A stretch of DNA of 64,000 nucleotides from JBGNFV01 sp049645705 (GCA_049645705.1 JBARUK010000068.1:183797-247796), one strand, 5' to 3'. Counted from the first letter of the stretch, positions 9,481-18,992 are shown. Numbers and translations are program-made. The notes: a model not told the origin generated them from the sequence alone.

Positions 9481-9512
9481 TGAAAAAACCCCATCGCTAT
9501 GATGAGGTTTTT
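9481..9512 (-). terminator. Terminator after the ompH genes
   Basis: Minus-strand hairpin with a 12-bp stem, including one G-U pair (9484-9495 with 9501-9512), followed by a T run. Only about 20 bp separate it from the LD-carboxypeptidase start, so that gene depends on read-through or on a promoter upstream of the hairpin. Confidence 0.75.
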
Positions 9513-9531
9513 AATTATGGCACAAAATCTT

Positions 9532-10098
9532 TTAGTTACCTGGATTGCCAGCACCCGCAGGCTTAGGCGTAATGCCGAGGTTCTTCAGTACAAGATCTGA
9601 AATATCGTCGCGTTCCTGCTCTTTTACATAAAGCACTACAGGCAAACCACCAACTTTAGGAGAAAGGACATAGTCATAATCCTGCTCTTTGGCTACCGCG
9701 TCAATAGAATTTTGTATTTTCTCGTATACGGGATCAAGTAAATCCTGGCGCTTCTGCTGCATAGCTCCTTCAGCCCGCTGCTGGAATTCCTGAATACTTG
9801 TTTGCAGCTCCTGCAGTTCAGACTGACGGTCAGCGGCTACTTCAGGAATCATGCTTCCACGGTTCTCCTGAAAATCCTGAGCTTTCTGCTGGAAAGTCTC
9901 GTACTTACTCTGAAGCTGAGCACTAAGCTGCTTCTCGTAGGCCTTAAGCTCAGAATCTATTGTCTTGGCTTCGGGCATCTGGCTCAATACATAATCTACA
10001 TCCACATACCCGATCTTGAAACCGGCGGCCGACTGGGCATGTACTGCAGGTACGGCCAATAATAACGCAACTACTACGTATATCAGCTTTTTTCTCAT
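9532..10098 (-). CDS. OmpH/Skp-family periplasmic chaperone (second copy)
   Basis: 188 residues from the ATG at 10098, giving a clean signal peptide (MRKKLIYVVVALLLAVPAVHA). The mature part begins FKIGYVDVDYVLSQMPEAK, the OmpH/Skp start, and then shows long Gln/Glu-rich coiled-coil helices (residues about 45-130) and the closing beta region DYVLSPKVGG. Skp chaperones hold unfolded outer-membrane proteins on the way to BamA. A further ATG six codons upstream would spoil the signal peptide. It follows the first ompH copy by 31 bp. The C-terminal tail PKPAGAGNPGN is low complexity. Confidence 0.9.
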   Translation of the reverse strand: MRKKLIYVVVALLLAVPAVHAQSAAGFKIGYVDVDYVLSQMPEAKTIDSELKAYEKQLSAQLQSKYETFQQKAQDFQENRGSMIPEVAADRQSELQELQTSIQEFQQRAEGAMQQKRQDLLDPVYEKIQNSIDAVAKEQDYDYVLSPKVGGLPVVLYVKEQERDDISDLVLKNLGITPKPAGAGNPGN

Positions 10099-10129
10099 GA
10101 TATATTCTATTTTCAAATTAATTACTAAA

Positions 10130-10663
10130 CTATTCAGTCTCTTCGGTTTTCTTGAGTAATCCTAACTCTTCTAAAACGAATTCAGTATAATCATGAACAG
10201 GGTCAGTATAGATCATTACTAATTCCCCGCTCTTATCAAAAACTATGGCTAGTCGCTGGCTTTTGGCCATCTTTTCCACAGCTTCCCATACTTCATCCTG
10301 TACAGGCTTGATCAGTTCCTGCTTCTTCAGAAAGAACAATCCTTCAAATCCAAAGATCTTGTCCTGCAATTGTTTGGCGTCTTCCTCCATCTGGCGGATC
10401 TCGGCCATTCTTTCGGCTTTCAGCTCAGGCGTAAGCAGAACCTCTTCTGCCTGCAATTCGTCGTATTTGGCTTCTATGTCTTTATACTTATTTCTGATCT
10501 CATCCTGCCAGGCTAAAGATAACTTATTTATCTCTTTCTTGGCATCCTGGTATTCAGGCATCTGTTCCAGAATATAGGCCGCGTCAACGTAGCCGAACTT
10601 CTGAGAGACTGCACAATGCGTGCCAAAAAAGCATATAGCGAAGAGTAGAAATAATTTTTTCAT
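10130..10663 (-). CDS. OmpH/Skp-family periplasmic chaperone (first copy)
   Basis: 177 residues from the ATG at 10663: signal peptide MKKLFLLFAICFFGTHCAVS, then QKFGYVDAAYILEQMPEYQD and the coiled-coil Skp tentacle region (about 45-110). It lies 4 bp after bamA and precedes a paralogue that shares the opening GYVDxxYxLxQMPE. Two tandem ompH genes behind bamA are a known arrangement in Bacteroidota. The cysteine in GTHCAVS lies near the cleavage site but does not make a clean lipobox. Confidence 0.9.
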   Translation of the reverse strand: MKKLFLLFAICFFGTHCAVSQKFGYVDAAYILEQMPEYQDAKKEINKLSLAWQDEIRNKYKDIEAKYDELQAEEVLLTPELKAERMAEIRQMEEDAKQLQDKIFGFEGLFFLKKQELIKPVQDEVWEAVEKMAKSQRLAIVFDKSGELVMIYTDPVHDYTEFVLEELGLLKKTEETE

Positions 10664-10667
10664 GACA

Positions 10668-13319
10668 TTATCGCGGTAATACACCTATGGAGAAGTGGAA
10701 CTGCGGACCTGAACGCTCTAACTGACCAGGTACTGTATCGAATCCATAACCCCAGTCGACACCAAGGAGACCGAAAGCCGGCATAAATATCCTGGCACCA
10801 AATCCTGCTGAACGGTACATATCGAACGGGTTGTACTCCTGATAGTTACCCCAATTGTTTCCACCTTCCAGGAAGGTAAGCAGATAGATAGTGGCACTCG
10901 GATTGGTAGAGAGAGCATATCTAAGCTCCATTACGTATTTGTTGAATGCCACACCACCTTTTATATTTTCGTCTGTAATATCAAACGGTGGAGTCAGTGA
11001 ATTATTAGGATACCCTCTCAGGCCGATTACGTCAGTGCCAAGCAGGAAGTTTTGTCCGCTAAGCCCATCACCACCTACTGAGAACCTTTCGAAAGGTCCT
11101 ATGCCGATCTCATCGCCATAACTTCCGATAAAGCCGAAGTGAGCACGTGTTTCCAGTACAAGTTTTTTAGCCAGACCTATGTAGTACTTAGCGTCGATCA
11201 TCCATTTATGATATTCGATCAGCTTGTACTTTTCGGCATTGCTTAGTTGAGCATAATTTTTATCCGAGAACGCAGAGTATGGAGGAGTAAGAGAAAGACT
11301 CATACTAATGGTCGATCCTCTGCTGGGGAACATCTGATTATCGATGCTATTACGGGATAGGGTGGTATTAAAGGTCAGGCCAGTGGCTGTTCCTGTATCG
11401 AACGTGAACACGTTTCCGTAGTTCAACAGATCGTAAACCTGGTAAGTCAGACTATTTGTCAGTACAAAGTAGTCATCAGGCCAGGATATACGGCGACCAA
11501 GTGACACACTCGCGCTGTATAGTTTTATAAATCCATCGTTGGAGTCATCAGAATCGAAGAAGTTAGTCCTTGATACTGAATGGTTCAGACCTACAGTAAA
11601 GCTGTTGGGCTTTCTGCCACCGAGCCATGGCTCGGTAAATGAGAATGAATAATTCTGGAAGCGGGGACCATTGGCCTGTGCCTGTATGGATAAGCGCTGA
11701 CCGTCGCCCTTAGGCAAAGGCTTCCACTTTGATAGATCAGTGAAGTTTCTCAGAGAGAAGTTGTTGATGGTAAGTCCAAGCGTTCCTACGAACCCGATAG
11801 GGCCACCCCATCCACCTGAAAGCTGCACCTGATCTGTTGGGCTTTCTACCAGTGAATATTCAATATCTACTGTCTCGTTTGCCGGATTGGGCATAGGGTT
11901 AATACCGATCTGCTCCGGATCAAAATACCCAAGCTGAGATAGTAACTGCTGGGTTCTGATGATCTCACTACGGTTATATTTTTGGCCAGGGTAGGTTCTG
12001 ATCTCACGGAGAATCACGTGATCACTGGTACGGTCATTACCTGTTATAGTGATCTTATTAATAGTAGCCTGTGGTCCTTCATAGACTCTCATTTCCACAT
12101 CGATAGAGTCCTCCTCTATCTGAACCTCTACAGGCTGAATATTGGAAAACAGGTAACCATTGTCCTGGTAAAGGCTGCTTATATCAGTTCCGGTAGGGTT
12201 GAAGGAGAGCTTCTTGTTAATAAGCTCCATATCATACACATCGCCTTTTTCTACGCCAAGTACATTATCCAGCAACTGGTCTTCGTATACGTAGTTTCCT
12301 GTCCAGATGATGTCGCGGAAGTAGTAACGCTTACCCTCCTCTATCCATATTTCTACGTTTACCCTGTCATCGCTTACCTGATACACGCTGTCTCTTAATA
12401 CCTGCGCATCACGGTAGCCTTTACCATTGTAGAAGGTTATGAGATTTTCCAGATCGGGCTTTATCTCAGAGGGAATGTACTTACTGCTATTGAAGAAATT
12501 AAGCTTGACATTTCTCTGGAAGAAGTGCTTGATGTCTTTCCCGGATACGTCATAAGTACTATCAAAAAAGCTACCGTCTACTGAGGCTATAGAGTTTATA
12601 AGTGCTTTGTGAATTGAAACGCGCGCATGCTCCTTTGTCTCTTTAAGTCGGCCTTTGAGCTTACCATCATCAAAATTGTCATTTCCATGAAATATGATGC
12701 GGTTTATTTTCACACGCTTTCCTTTATCTACATTGACATCCAGCTTTACGCTGTTAGCCACCAGGGTATCATTAGTGGTATTGATCTGTGTACTTACATT
12801 CAGATAACCTTTATCAATAAAGTACCTCTTGACTGTAAGCTCAGTATTTTTGATAAGGGCATCGGTTACCACCCTGCCACGAATAAGGCCGATCTGCTCA
12901 TCAAGGTTAGCCTCTTCCGTTTTGGTAACGCCATTAAAAAGTATTCTGGATAGCCTGGGACGTTCTTTAAGGGCTATGTCCAGCCATACCTGTCCGTTTT
13001 CCATTTTGGTAATGTAGATACCAGCATCGCCTATGATGCCATGGTTCCAGAGTTTCTCGATAGCATTGCTGATATCATCGCCCGGAATACGGATCTTGTC
13101 CCCTACTTTGAGCCCTGTAAGTGATATGAGGGCATTCTTGTCCAGGAATTCGATTCCTGATACTGTGATATCGGCAATCTCTACCTCTATCGGTCTTGTG
13201 TAGCTCAGCTCAGTGCTCTGAGAAGAGCCTCTGTCCTGTCTGCCACGCAGGCCTACCTGCGCCTCAGCTGAAAACTGTACTGCTATCAGAGCAAGTAAAA
13301 TGAGTATGCTTCTCTTCAT
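10668..13319 (-). CDS. bamA: BamA, outer-membrane protein assembly factor
   Basis: About 883 residues: signal peptide (MKRSILILLALIAVQFSAEA), a series of POTRA domains over the N-terminal half (for example VEIADITVSGIEFLDKNALI and VKINRIIFHGNDNFDDGKL), then a C-terminal 16-strand Omp85 barrel with FTEPWLGGRKP and the loop-6-like region SVGGDGLSG. It folds and inserts beta-barrel proteins in the outer membrane. A GTG at 13331 overlaps the uppS stop and could be an alternative start, but the ATG at 13319 gives the better signal peptide. The chain ends in Arg rather than the terminal Phe seen in proteobacterial barrels. Its neighbours (uppS upstream, ompH chaperones downstream) fit envelope assembly. 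Confidence 0.93.
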   Translation of the reverse strand: MKRSILILLALIAVQFSAEAQVGLRGRQDRGSSQSTELSYTRPIEVEIADITVSGIEFLDKNALISLTGLKVGDKIRIPGDDISNAIEKLWNHGIIGDAGIYITKMENGQVWLDIALKERPRLSRILFNGVTKTEEANLDEQIGLIRGRVVTDALIKNTELTVKRYFIDKGYLNVSTQINTTNDTLVANSVKLDVNVDKGKRVKINRIIFHGNDNFDDGKLKGRLKETKEHARVSIHKALINSIASVDGSFFDSTYDVSGKDIKHFFQRNVKLNFFNSSKYIPSEIKPDLENLITFYNGKGYRDAQVLRDSVYQVSDDRVNVEIWIEEGKRYYFRDIIWTGNYVYEDQLLDNVLGVEKGDVYDMELINKKLSFNPTGTDISSLYQDNGYLFSNIQPVEVQIEEDSIDVEMRVYEGPQATINKITITGNDRTSDHVILREIRTYPGQKYNRSEIIRTQQLLSQLGYFDPEQIGINPMPNPANETVDIEYSLVESPTDQVQLSGGWGGPIGFVGTLGLTINNFSLRNFTDLSKWKPLPKGDGQRLSIQAQANGPRFQNYSFSFTEPWLGGRKPNSFTVGLNHSVSRTNFFDSDDSNDGFIKLYSASVSLGRRISWPDDYFVLTNSLTYQVYDLLNYGNVFTFDTGTATGLTFNTTLSRNSIDNQMFPSRGSTISMSLSLTPPYSAFSDKNYAQLSNAEKYKLIEYHKWMIDAKYYIGLAKKLVLETRAHFGFIGSYGDEIGIGPFERFSVGGDGLSGQNFLLGTDVIGLRGYPNNSLTPPFDITDENIKGGVAFNKYVMELRYALSTNPSATIYLLTFLEGGNNWGNYQEYNPFDMYRSAGFGARIFMPAFGLLGVDWGYGFDTVPGQLERSGPQFHFSIGVLPR

Positions 13320-13327
13320 CCCGGAAT

Positions 13328-14068
13328 TCACGGTTTCATTTGTTCGCTGATTCTGCCAAATCTTCTCTCTCTGCTCTGGTAGGCCTGTATCGCTTCATGG
13401 AGATCTTTCTTCCGGAAGTCGGGCCAGAGCACATCAGTCATGTATAATTCACTGTAGGCAATCTGCCATAAGAGAAAATTACTGACCCGCATTTCGCCAC
13501 TGGTTCTGATAAGAAGCTCGGGGTCAGGTGTATTAGTAGTATTTAAGTAGCCGGCAAACAGCTTATCGTCGATTTCCTCAGCCCTTACCTTACCTTCTGC
13601 CACCAGGTTGGCTATCTTTTTAGCCGCCTCTACGATTTCCCATCTTCCGCTATAGTTCAGGGCAAGTGTGAGGATAAGCCCATCTTGCCCGGACGTATCG
13701 TCGATAGCACGCCTGAGGTTCTTTTGGCAGGAGCCGGGGAGCCGGTCTGTATCGCCTATGGTTTGGAGTCGTACGTTGTTCTTGATCAATGTCTTAGTTT
13801 CACCGCGGATGGTCTGGACCAGTAGCTCCATCAACCCATCTACTTCCTCTTTGGGCCGGGCCCAATTTTCTGTAGAGAATGCATACAGGGTAAGGTAGCC
13901 TATACCAAGTTCTGCGCACCCTTCAGTTACATCACGAACGGCTTTGATAGCATTCTGGTGCCCAAAAATTCTGGCAGCTCCCTTTTTTTTCGCCCACCTT
14001 CCGTTGCCGTCCATTATAACGGCTACATGCTGCGGTAAATTATTTGGATCTATTATTTCTTTCATCAC
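13328..14068 (-). CDS. uppS: Isoprenyl transferase (undecaprenyl diphosphate synthase)
   Basis: Builds the C55 lipid carrier used for peptidoglycan and surface polysaccharides by adding isopentenyl units in cis to farnesyl diphosphate. 246 residues; signature HVAVIMDGNGRWA with catalytic Asp20, FSTENWARP, and the C-terminal motif IRTSGEMRVSNFLLWQIAYSE. All are standard for the family. Its stop overlaps a possible GTG start of bamA, so the two genes are tightly linked. The start has two adjacent ATG codons. Confidence 0.95.
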   Translation of the reverse strand: MMKEIIDPNNLPQHVAVIMDGNGRWAKKKGAARIFGHQNAIKAVRDVTEGCAELGIGYLTLYAFSTENWARPKEEVDGLMELLVQTIRGETKTLIKNNVRLQTIGDTDRLPGSCQKNLRRAIDDTSGQDGLILTLALNYSGRWEIVEAAKKIANLVAEGKVRAEEIDDKLFAGYLNTTNTPDPELLIRTSGEMRVSNFLLWQIAYSELYMTDVLWPDFRKKDLHEAIQAYQSRERRFGRISEQMKP

Positions 14069-14155
14069 CTAGAGGATGCCCAAAAACAACGCGCAAGGTA
14101 CGAAAATACAGCGGTTTATTAAACAGTAAATTTGCTTCTTTGGACAGGCAGACAC

Positions 14156-14869
14156 CTAGTTGGCATCAAATGGGCAGGGTATGGTATAAAAACTGTAGCT
14201 GAGCGTCAGGCCAAGGAAATAGTACCAGTCGTTATCGTATGAGTTACCGCCACTATAGTTCTTGAAGTTGGGGTTATTATCGGAGACATTATCAAGGTAG
14301 TCGAAAAAGGTAGCGCGGGCACCGAACTCTGCACCAACAGTCCATTTGGGATTTATCAGATACTTCAGCCCGCCACCAAAAGGAATGGTTAGCTGCGTAT
14401 TGCTGTATTCGGCATTACTTTCTTCGTCACCAAAGAAAACAAAGCCTCCTATACCTCCGAACAGGTAGGGAGACAGATTTATTAGCTCACTGGTCTTGTA
14501 TGGCAGAAAATTGTATTCAATCACTGCCGAGCCTTCTACCATGCCTATACTGAATGCAGCATTCCGGTTTTCGGCGTATATATCAAAGGCCTCTCCATCA
14601 GATCCCTGAAGCTGGCCCCCCATCAAACTGATGCGTACACTCACTGCTTCACTCAGGTTTCTCCGTACAAAAACCATCCCTCCAATGCGATTATCACTGA
14701 ATGTATAATTCTCGGACAGATCTCCTGTATAGGTGAGCCCTCCAACTCCGATACCTACATCGAGCCCTTGTGCACCAACCTGCCCAAAAGAGGCAAGGAT
14801 GCTAAAAAACAACATAAAAAAAGAGAAACCCACGGTGGGGCTTCCCTTACAAGTTTTGATATTTTTCAT
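14156..14869 (-). CDS. porG: PorG-like outer-membrane protein (DUF6089)
   Basis: 237 residues from the ATG at 14869; a GTG two codons upstream is less likely. A signal peptide precedes LDVGIGVGGLTYTGDLSENY, the typical DUF6089 opening, and then alternating amphipathic strands of a small barrel ending in PCPFDAN. In Porphyromonas, PorG is the outer-membrane protein that interacts with the PorK/PorN ring of the type IX machine, and its gene lies next to uppS, bamA and two ompH genes, the same order as here. Size, family and synteny agree. The adjacent, longer DUF6089 gene is the main competing candidate for the PorG role. Confidence 0.75.
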   Translation of the reverse strand: MKNIKTCKGSPTVGFSFFMLFFSILASFGQVGAQGLDVGIGVGGLTYTGDLSENYTFSDNRIGGMVFVRRNLSEAVSVRISLMGGQLQGSDGEAFDIYAENRNAAFSIGMVEGSAVIEYNFLPYKTSELINLSPYLFGGIGGFVFFGDEESNAEYSNTQLTIPFGGGLKYLINPKWTVGAEFGARATFFDYLDNVSDNNPNFKNYSGGNSYDNDWYYFLGLTLSYSFYTIPCPFDAN

Positions 14870-14881
14870 AATCACAATGGA

Positions 14882-15979
14882 TTACCTGTATTTCGCTCTG
14901 CGGAATGATGCACCAATAATATACTGAATCTGGATTCGGGTAATGAATATGGCATCGTTATCATCAGAATCTCCCCTTGGATTTTCCAGACCTGCCTGGC
15001 CGGGATCGGACCCATAACCGGCAAATCGTCTGCCTTCCGGCAGGTTTTGCTGGACAGCAAGAAACTCCTGAAGTCTGCTTAATTCTCTATCGCTACCATC
15101 TACTACGTAGTTAGGCTCAAGAGACCTGTCTGACATAGCTCTGGCAAGATTGGAATCGAGATCATTCATGTTAACGTAGTTCCCGCTAACATCATCAATA
15201 TAATCAAAGAACATAAACCGGTAGGCAAGCTCTACCGAAAAGTCAATAGCCTGATTGGCCGAAAAACGCAGCCCCAGACCCACAGGTATAGCTATCTGGA
15301 AGTTGCTATAGGGGTCAACGCTATACTGATCGCTGTATTGTCCTTCTGTTCCGAGATCTTTTAGATTTACCCATTCACCGGCTTCTGCCAAAGGCGTGCC
15401 GTTATCATTCAGAGCCTCATCCAGATTAGCATAGTAAAAGTCGGGAACAAGACCTTTAGGATTATGATGGAAAACAGATATTCCACCAAAAATATAAGGC
15501 GTAAATTCAGCCCGGCTGGCAAATGTTCCTGAGTTTTCTTTAAAGTCGAAAACGGCCAGAGCAGCGAATTCTTTGATGTCATTACGAAACTGAAGGTTTC
15601 TGGAATAGCGATACCGCGCTGTAGCATCATTTATGTCTGCAGACTCATAATCACTTGAGCTGATTCGACCATACAAAAAATCTGCACGAACACTAAACTG
15701 AGGACCTAACCTTAAACTGGCATTAAGACCTATACCTGGCCGGGTAAAAGAAATATCAGTGCTGGTGAAGTTTGTTGCCGGTGCAATATCTCCAAAATAG
15801 TTGAGTGCATTCAGGTTTGCGCCAAGCGTAATATATCGCCTGCTACCGCCAAATTTTTTCTTAAATCCGCGGAAGTTGGAGATCCGCCGGTTATTTCTAC
15901 GGTTCACCTGCGCCTCTGCCGTTTCACAGGCAAGGCCGACTAAGAAAAGCGTAACCAGCAGCAGAAGTAATTTTTTCAT
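14882..15979 (-). CDS. DUF6089-type outer-membrane beta-barrel protein, 365 aa
   Basis: A signal peptide (MKKLLLLLVTLFLVGLACETAEA) is followed by a basic stretch rich in Arg/Asn (residues 25-45), then a barrel starting YITLGANLNALNYFGDIAPA, which resembles the PorG opening with the LNYxGDI block. It is about 130 residues longer than PorG because of insertions around 160-200 and 270-340. It lies 12 bp upstream of porG, so the two probably arose by duplication and are co-transcribed. Function is unknown; a role in the type IX machine is inference from similarity and position only. Confidence 0.78.
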   Translation of the reverse strand: MKKLLLLLVTLFLVGLACETAEAQVNRRNNRRISNFRGFKKKFGGSRRYITLGANLNALNYFGDIAPATNFTSTDISFTRPGIGLNASLRLGPQFSVRADFLYGRISSSDYESADINDATARYRYSRNLQFRNDIKEFAALAVFDFKENSGTFASRAEFTPYIFGGISVFHHNPKGLVPDFYYANLDEALNDNGTPLAEAGEWVNLKDLGTEGQYSDQYSVDPYSNFQIAIPVGLGLRFSANQAIDFSVELAYRFMFFDYIDDVSGNYVNMNDLDSNLARAMSDRSLEPNYVVDGSDRELSRLQEFLAVQQNLPEGRRFAGYGSDPGQAGLENPRGDSDDNDAIFITRIQIQYIIGASFRRAKYR

Positions 15980-16027
15980 ACTAGCGGAATTGGAGTATAG
16001 ATATCCCTATCTTTTTTGCTTGAATCC

Positions 16028-16035
16028 CAAAAATA
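16028..16035 (-). promoter_or_regulatory. -7 element upstream of the DUF6089/porG genes
   Basis: TATTTTTG on the minus strand, 48 bp upstream of the start at 15979. No clear -33 box is visible, so this is a tentative internal promoter. Confidence 0.35.
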
Positions 16036-16060
16036 GGTATTTGTTTCAATTATTTAAAAA

Positions 16061-16936
16061 TTAATTTCTTACGTCCAGTCCCCAGTTCAATTTCTGGCGT
16101 AAGGTATCGAGGAAATTATAGTCATCGAGCTGCAATATCCTGGCGCGAAAAGACTCCTTGCGTACAGCCATCTGGATATTTGCATCGACAGAACGTGAAC
16201 GGCTGTCCAAGCTAACCATAAAATTTTTACTTCTTCCCTCAATTTCAAAACTGATAACACTATTATCTGAAACGATCATCGGCCTGATATTGAGATTATG
16301 AGGGCTTACAGGTGTAATAACGAAATTACTACTGTGAGGCCATACAATAGGGCCGCCACAACTCAGAGAATACCCGGTGGAGCCGGTAGGCGTAGCTACA
16401 ATAAGGCCATCAGCCCAGTAACTGTTCAAATACTCACCATCTATGTAGGTATGTACTACTATCATGGAAGATGTATCTTTTTTCAGGATTGTAAATTCGT
16501 TAAGCCCGAAGTTCAGGCCTTCAAATATATCCAGATTGCTTTCCAACCGGATGAGACTCCGGTGATCGTACCAGTAGTTGCCATGCTTTATAGCCGCAAT
16601 AGCTTCTGCCACTTTATCACGCGGAATACTGGCCAGAAAGCCCAGCCGCCCTGTATTGATACCAGCTATAGGTAATTCTGCCTGCCCTACATGGGTAAGA
16701 GTTTCCAGAAACGTACCGTCTCCACCCAGGCTGAAAATGATGTCACATGAAGACAGGTCGTCACCCTGAAAATACTGCTCGCAGGTTCCGGTATCGATCT
16801 TAAAGGTTTTGAGAATAGAAGAATAGCTTCTGGAAATTATGACCTCGACATCCTGTCTCTTTAGCTCATCAAATACTTCCTGGATGGTTGGGACACTGTT
16901 TTCAGCAAATACACGACCGTGAACGGCTACTTTCAT
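16061..16936 (-). CDS. nadK: NAD kinase
   Basis: Makes NADP from NAD and ATP. 291 residues with the diagnostic GGDGTF (71-76, catalytic Asp73), INTGRLGFLA, the substrate-binding GLNEFTI, and the glycine-rich TPTGSTGYSLSCGGPIV. The length and motifs are those of a standard bacterial enzyme. It follows the CBS-domain gene by 25 bp. The order CBS protein-nadK-DUF6089-uppS-bamA is one I recall from other Bacteroidota. Confidence 0.95.
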   Translation of the reverse strand: MKVAVHGRVFAENSVPTIQEVFDELKRQDVEVIISRSYSSILKTFKIDTGTCEQYFQGDDLSSCDIIFSLGGDGTFLETLTHVGQAELPIAGINTGRLGFLASIPRDKVAEAIAAIKHGNYWYDHRSLIRLESNLDIFEGLNFGLNEFTILKKDTSSMIVVHTYIDGEYLNSYWADGLIVATPTGSTGYSLSCGGPIVWPHSSNFVITPVSPHNLNIRPMIVSDNSVISFEIEGRSKNFMVSLDSRSRSVDANIQMAVRKESFRARILQLDDYNFLDTLRQKLNWGLDVRN

Positions 16937-16961
16937 ATCAGATTTTTAGACGTGAGGCTGC

Positions 16962-17627
16962 TCAGATATCAAGGTACTTAAGAAGTATATCCAGTCGCTC
17001 TTTTTCATTGGAGATTACTTCTGACTCCTGAAAGCGGGCTATAATCTTATACCCGAATCGCTCCAGGGTAGCAATAATATGCGACAGATCGACTTTGTTG
17101 ATCTTCAAGGTGAGCTTAAACTTAGTAGGATCGAACGTATCATTAGCTACAGAACTGCTGAGGATCTTACCGTCTTCTGCCTCTACCAGGCGGCTTATCT
17201 CACTCAGCGAGTAATCTGTATGGTTCATGGACAGCACTATGATTCCCCCGGCACTCTGTACGGCAGCGGTCTGGGCAAATGCAGAAATTGTGTCTTCTAC
17301 CGTAATCACGCCCATGTACATATTGCTCTCATCGAATACGGCCACCATCTGCACACTACAATTTGTAGCTGTTTTGATGATGTCATAAAAGTGCTGATTG
17401 CTCATCACATAGCAGTCGACAGCAATGAGGTCAAAGTCTTTAACCTCTCTTTCGATCTGGTTATCTTCGTAAATAGTATCCTCATGTATCAGCCCAAGGA
17501 ATATGCCCTTATCCACTACAGGAAGCTGATTGACCCGAAGCTCTTCCATCCATGTGATGGCCTTATGGGCTTCGTCTCCCGGTTTCATGGGAGGGATCAT
17601 ATAGTTAATCAGTTCTTCCGCTATCAT
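16962..17627 (-). CDS. CBS-domain protein
   Basis: 221 residues: two CBS motifs (about residues 5-60 and 70-125, with VNQLPVVDKGIFLGLI and QMVAVFDESNMYMGVIT), then a C-terminal part (about 130-215) with an ACT-like alternation of strands and helices. CBS pairs bind adenine nucleotides such as AMP, ATP or SAM and act as sensors. What this one controls is unknown; co-localisation with nadK suggests, but does not show, a nucleotide-sensing role. Its ATG overlaps the stop of the hydrolase gene (ATGA). Confidence 0.85.
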   Translation of the reverse strand: MIAEELINYMIPPMKPGDEAHKAITWMEELRVNQLPVVDKGIFLGLIHEDTIYEDNQIEREVKDFDLIAVDCYVMSNQHFYDIIKTATNCSVQMVAVFDESNMYMGVITVEDTISAFAQTAAVQSAGGIIVLSMNHTDYSLSEISRLVEAEDGKILSSSVANDTFDPTKFKLTLKINKVDLSHIIATLERFGYKIIARFQESEVISNEKERLDILLKYLDI

Positions 17628-18391
17628 GCTGCTTTATGTGCCTCGTTTTCAAGCCATTTCTCCAGTATTCTGTTGAATTTTTCCGGATGCTCCATCATAG
17701 GCGCATGGCAACACTTATCGATAAACCTCATCTTAGAATTAGGAAGTAGCCGGTGAAATTCATGGGCGACTATAGGGGGGGTAATGGTATCGTTCAACCC
17801 CCAGATTAATAACGTGGGGACATTTATATTAGCTATATCCTTGGCCATATTATGTCTCTGGGCAGATTTGGCAATTGCCACTATCCGCAGACACTTGGGG
17901 ATACTTTTGGTGGTCTCGAACACTTCATCGACCAGCTCCTTTGTAGCTGTTTCAGGATAGTAGAAGGTATACTCCACTCGTTCCCTGATATACTCGTAGC
18001 TCCCCCTCTTGGGAAAAGAACCACCCATGCTGTTTTCAAAAAGGCCACTACTGCCAGTCAGTACCAAGCGGTTTACCTTTTCTTCGTTACGCAAGGTATA
18101 GATCAGGCCTACATGTCCACCCAGTGAGTTTCCTATGAGGATCATATTGTCCAGACCCATCATTTCTACAAATTTTTCCACAAAATCAGTCAGCCCGTCC
18201 ATTCCGGACTTTTTGAGTGGCATACTGTATATAGGTAGCATAGGAATGATGACGCGGTGCTCTGAAGAAAAATTCCTGATGACACCTTCCCAGTTACTTA
18301 ATGCCCCGAAAAGGCCATGAAGCAATACCATCACATCTCCTTCACCCTCATCTATGTACCTGAACTCTCCTTTTTCTTTTATTTCTACCAT
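17624..18391 (-). CDS. Alpha/beta hydrolase
   Basis: 255 residues from the ATG at 18391, which leaves 1 bp after the pabA/trpG stop. The oxyanion region is VLLHGLFG, the nucleophile elbow GNSLGGHVG, the acid is likely in LLIWGLNDTITPP and the histidine in DKCCHAPMMEHP. This is a soluble hydrolase of the large esterase/C-C hydrolase group; the substrate cannot be predicted. An upstream extension of ten basic residues (to 18421) would overlap the preceding gene and is not needed. Confidence 0.85.
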   Translation of the reverse strand: MVEIKEKGEFRYIDEGEGDVMVLLHGLFGALSNWEGVIRNFSSEHRVIIPMLPIYSMPLKKSGMDGLTDFVEKFVEMMGLDNMILIGNSLGGHVGLIYTLRNEEKVNRLVLTGSSGLFENSMGGSFPKRGSYEYIRERVEYTFYYPETATKELVDEVFETTKSIPKCLRIVAIAKSAQRHNMAKDIANINVPTLLIWGLNDTITPPIVAHEFHRLLPNSKMRFIDKCCHAPMMEHPEKFNRILEKWLENEAHKAA

Positions 18392-18392
18392 A

Positions 18393-18992
18393 TTAAATTT
18401 GATTTTGCGCCGGCGCGGCAATCTCAGATGTTAATCCAAAACGGGCTACCCAATTGTACAGCATATCTAATCCGTTTTCTGTTAAAACGGCTTCGGGATG
18501 AAATTGTAAGCCGCAAACCGGTAATTCTTTGTGTGCAATGGCCATAATTTCACCTTCTGCTGTCCGCGCGATAGCTTCCAGGCTATCCGGAAGGTCATCC
18601 AGAATCAGGCTATGATATCTCACTACTGATGAGGGATTAGTTATTCCCTGCCACAGATAATGGGATTCGCATTGCATCTGACTTACTTTTCCATGCATTG
18701 GCCTGATGGCCTTCTTCAACCCAGCCCCATAGTGCACCCCAATAGCCTGATGCCCCAGGCAAATGCCCAATACCGGAACTCTGTCGGCATAATAAGAAAA
18801 TACTTTCATTAAGCCACCTGCTTTCTCTGGTGTCTGTGGTCCCGGTGATAGCACAAGAGCCTCATATTTCTCTTCTGTTACTTTTTCCAGCGATACATCA
18901 TTCCGCAATACGCGGCATTCAACACCCAGGCGGGCAAAGTAGTCTACCAGGTTGTAGGTAAACGAATCGAAATTGTCATAGATCAATATCAA
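18393..18992 (-). CDS. Anthranilate/aminodeoxychorismate synthase glutamine amidotransferase
   Basis: 199-residue class I glutamine amidotransferase that supplies ammonia to the chorismate-using partner in tryptophan or folate synthesis. It shows the opening DNFDSFTYNLVDYF, the catalytic Cys78 in GICLGHQ, and His165/Glu167 in LQFHPEAVLTENG. No synthase subunit is in the window, so TrpG, PabA or a shared role cannot be separated. It overlaps cvpA by 4 bp, and the last residues (IAAPAQNQI) extend slightly past the family core. Confidence 0.92.
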   Translation of the reverse strand: MILIYDNFDSFTYNLVDYFARLGVECRVLRNDVSLEKVTEEKYEALVLSPGPQTPEKAGGLMKVFSYYADRVPVLGICLGHQAIGVHYGAGLKKAIRPMHGKVSQMQCESHYLWQGITNPSSVVRYHSLILDDLPDSLEAIARTAEGEIMAIAHKELPVCGLQFHPEAVLTENGLDMLYNWVARFGLTSEIAAPAQNQI

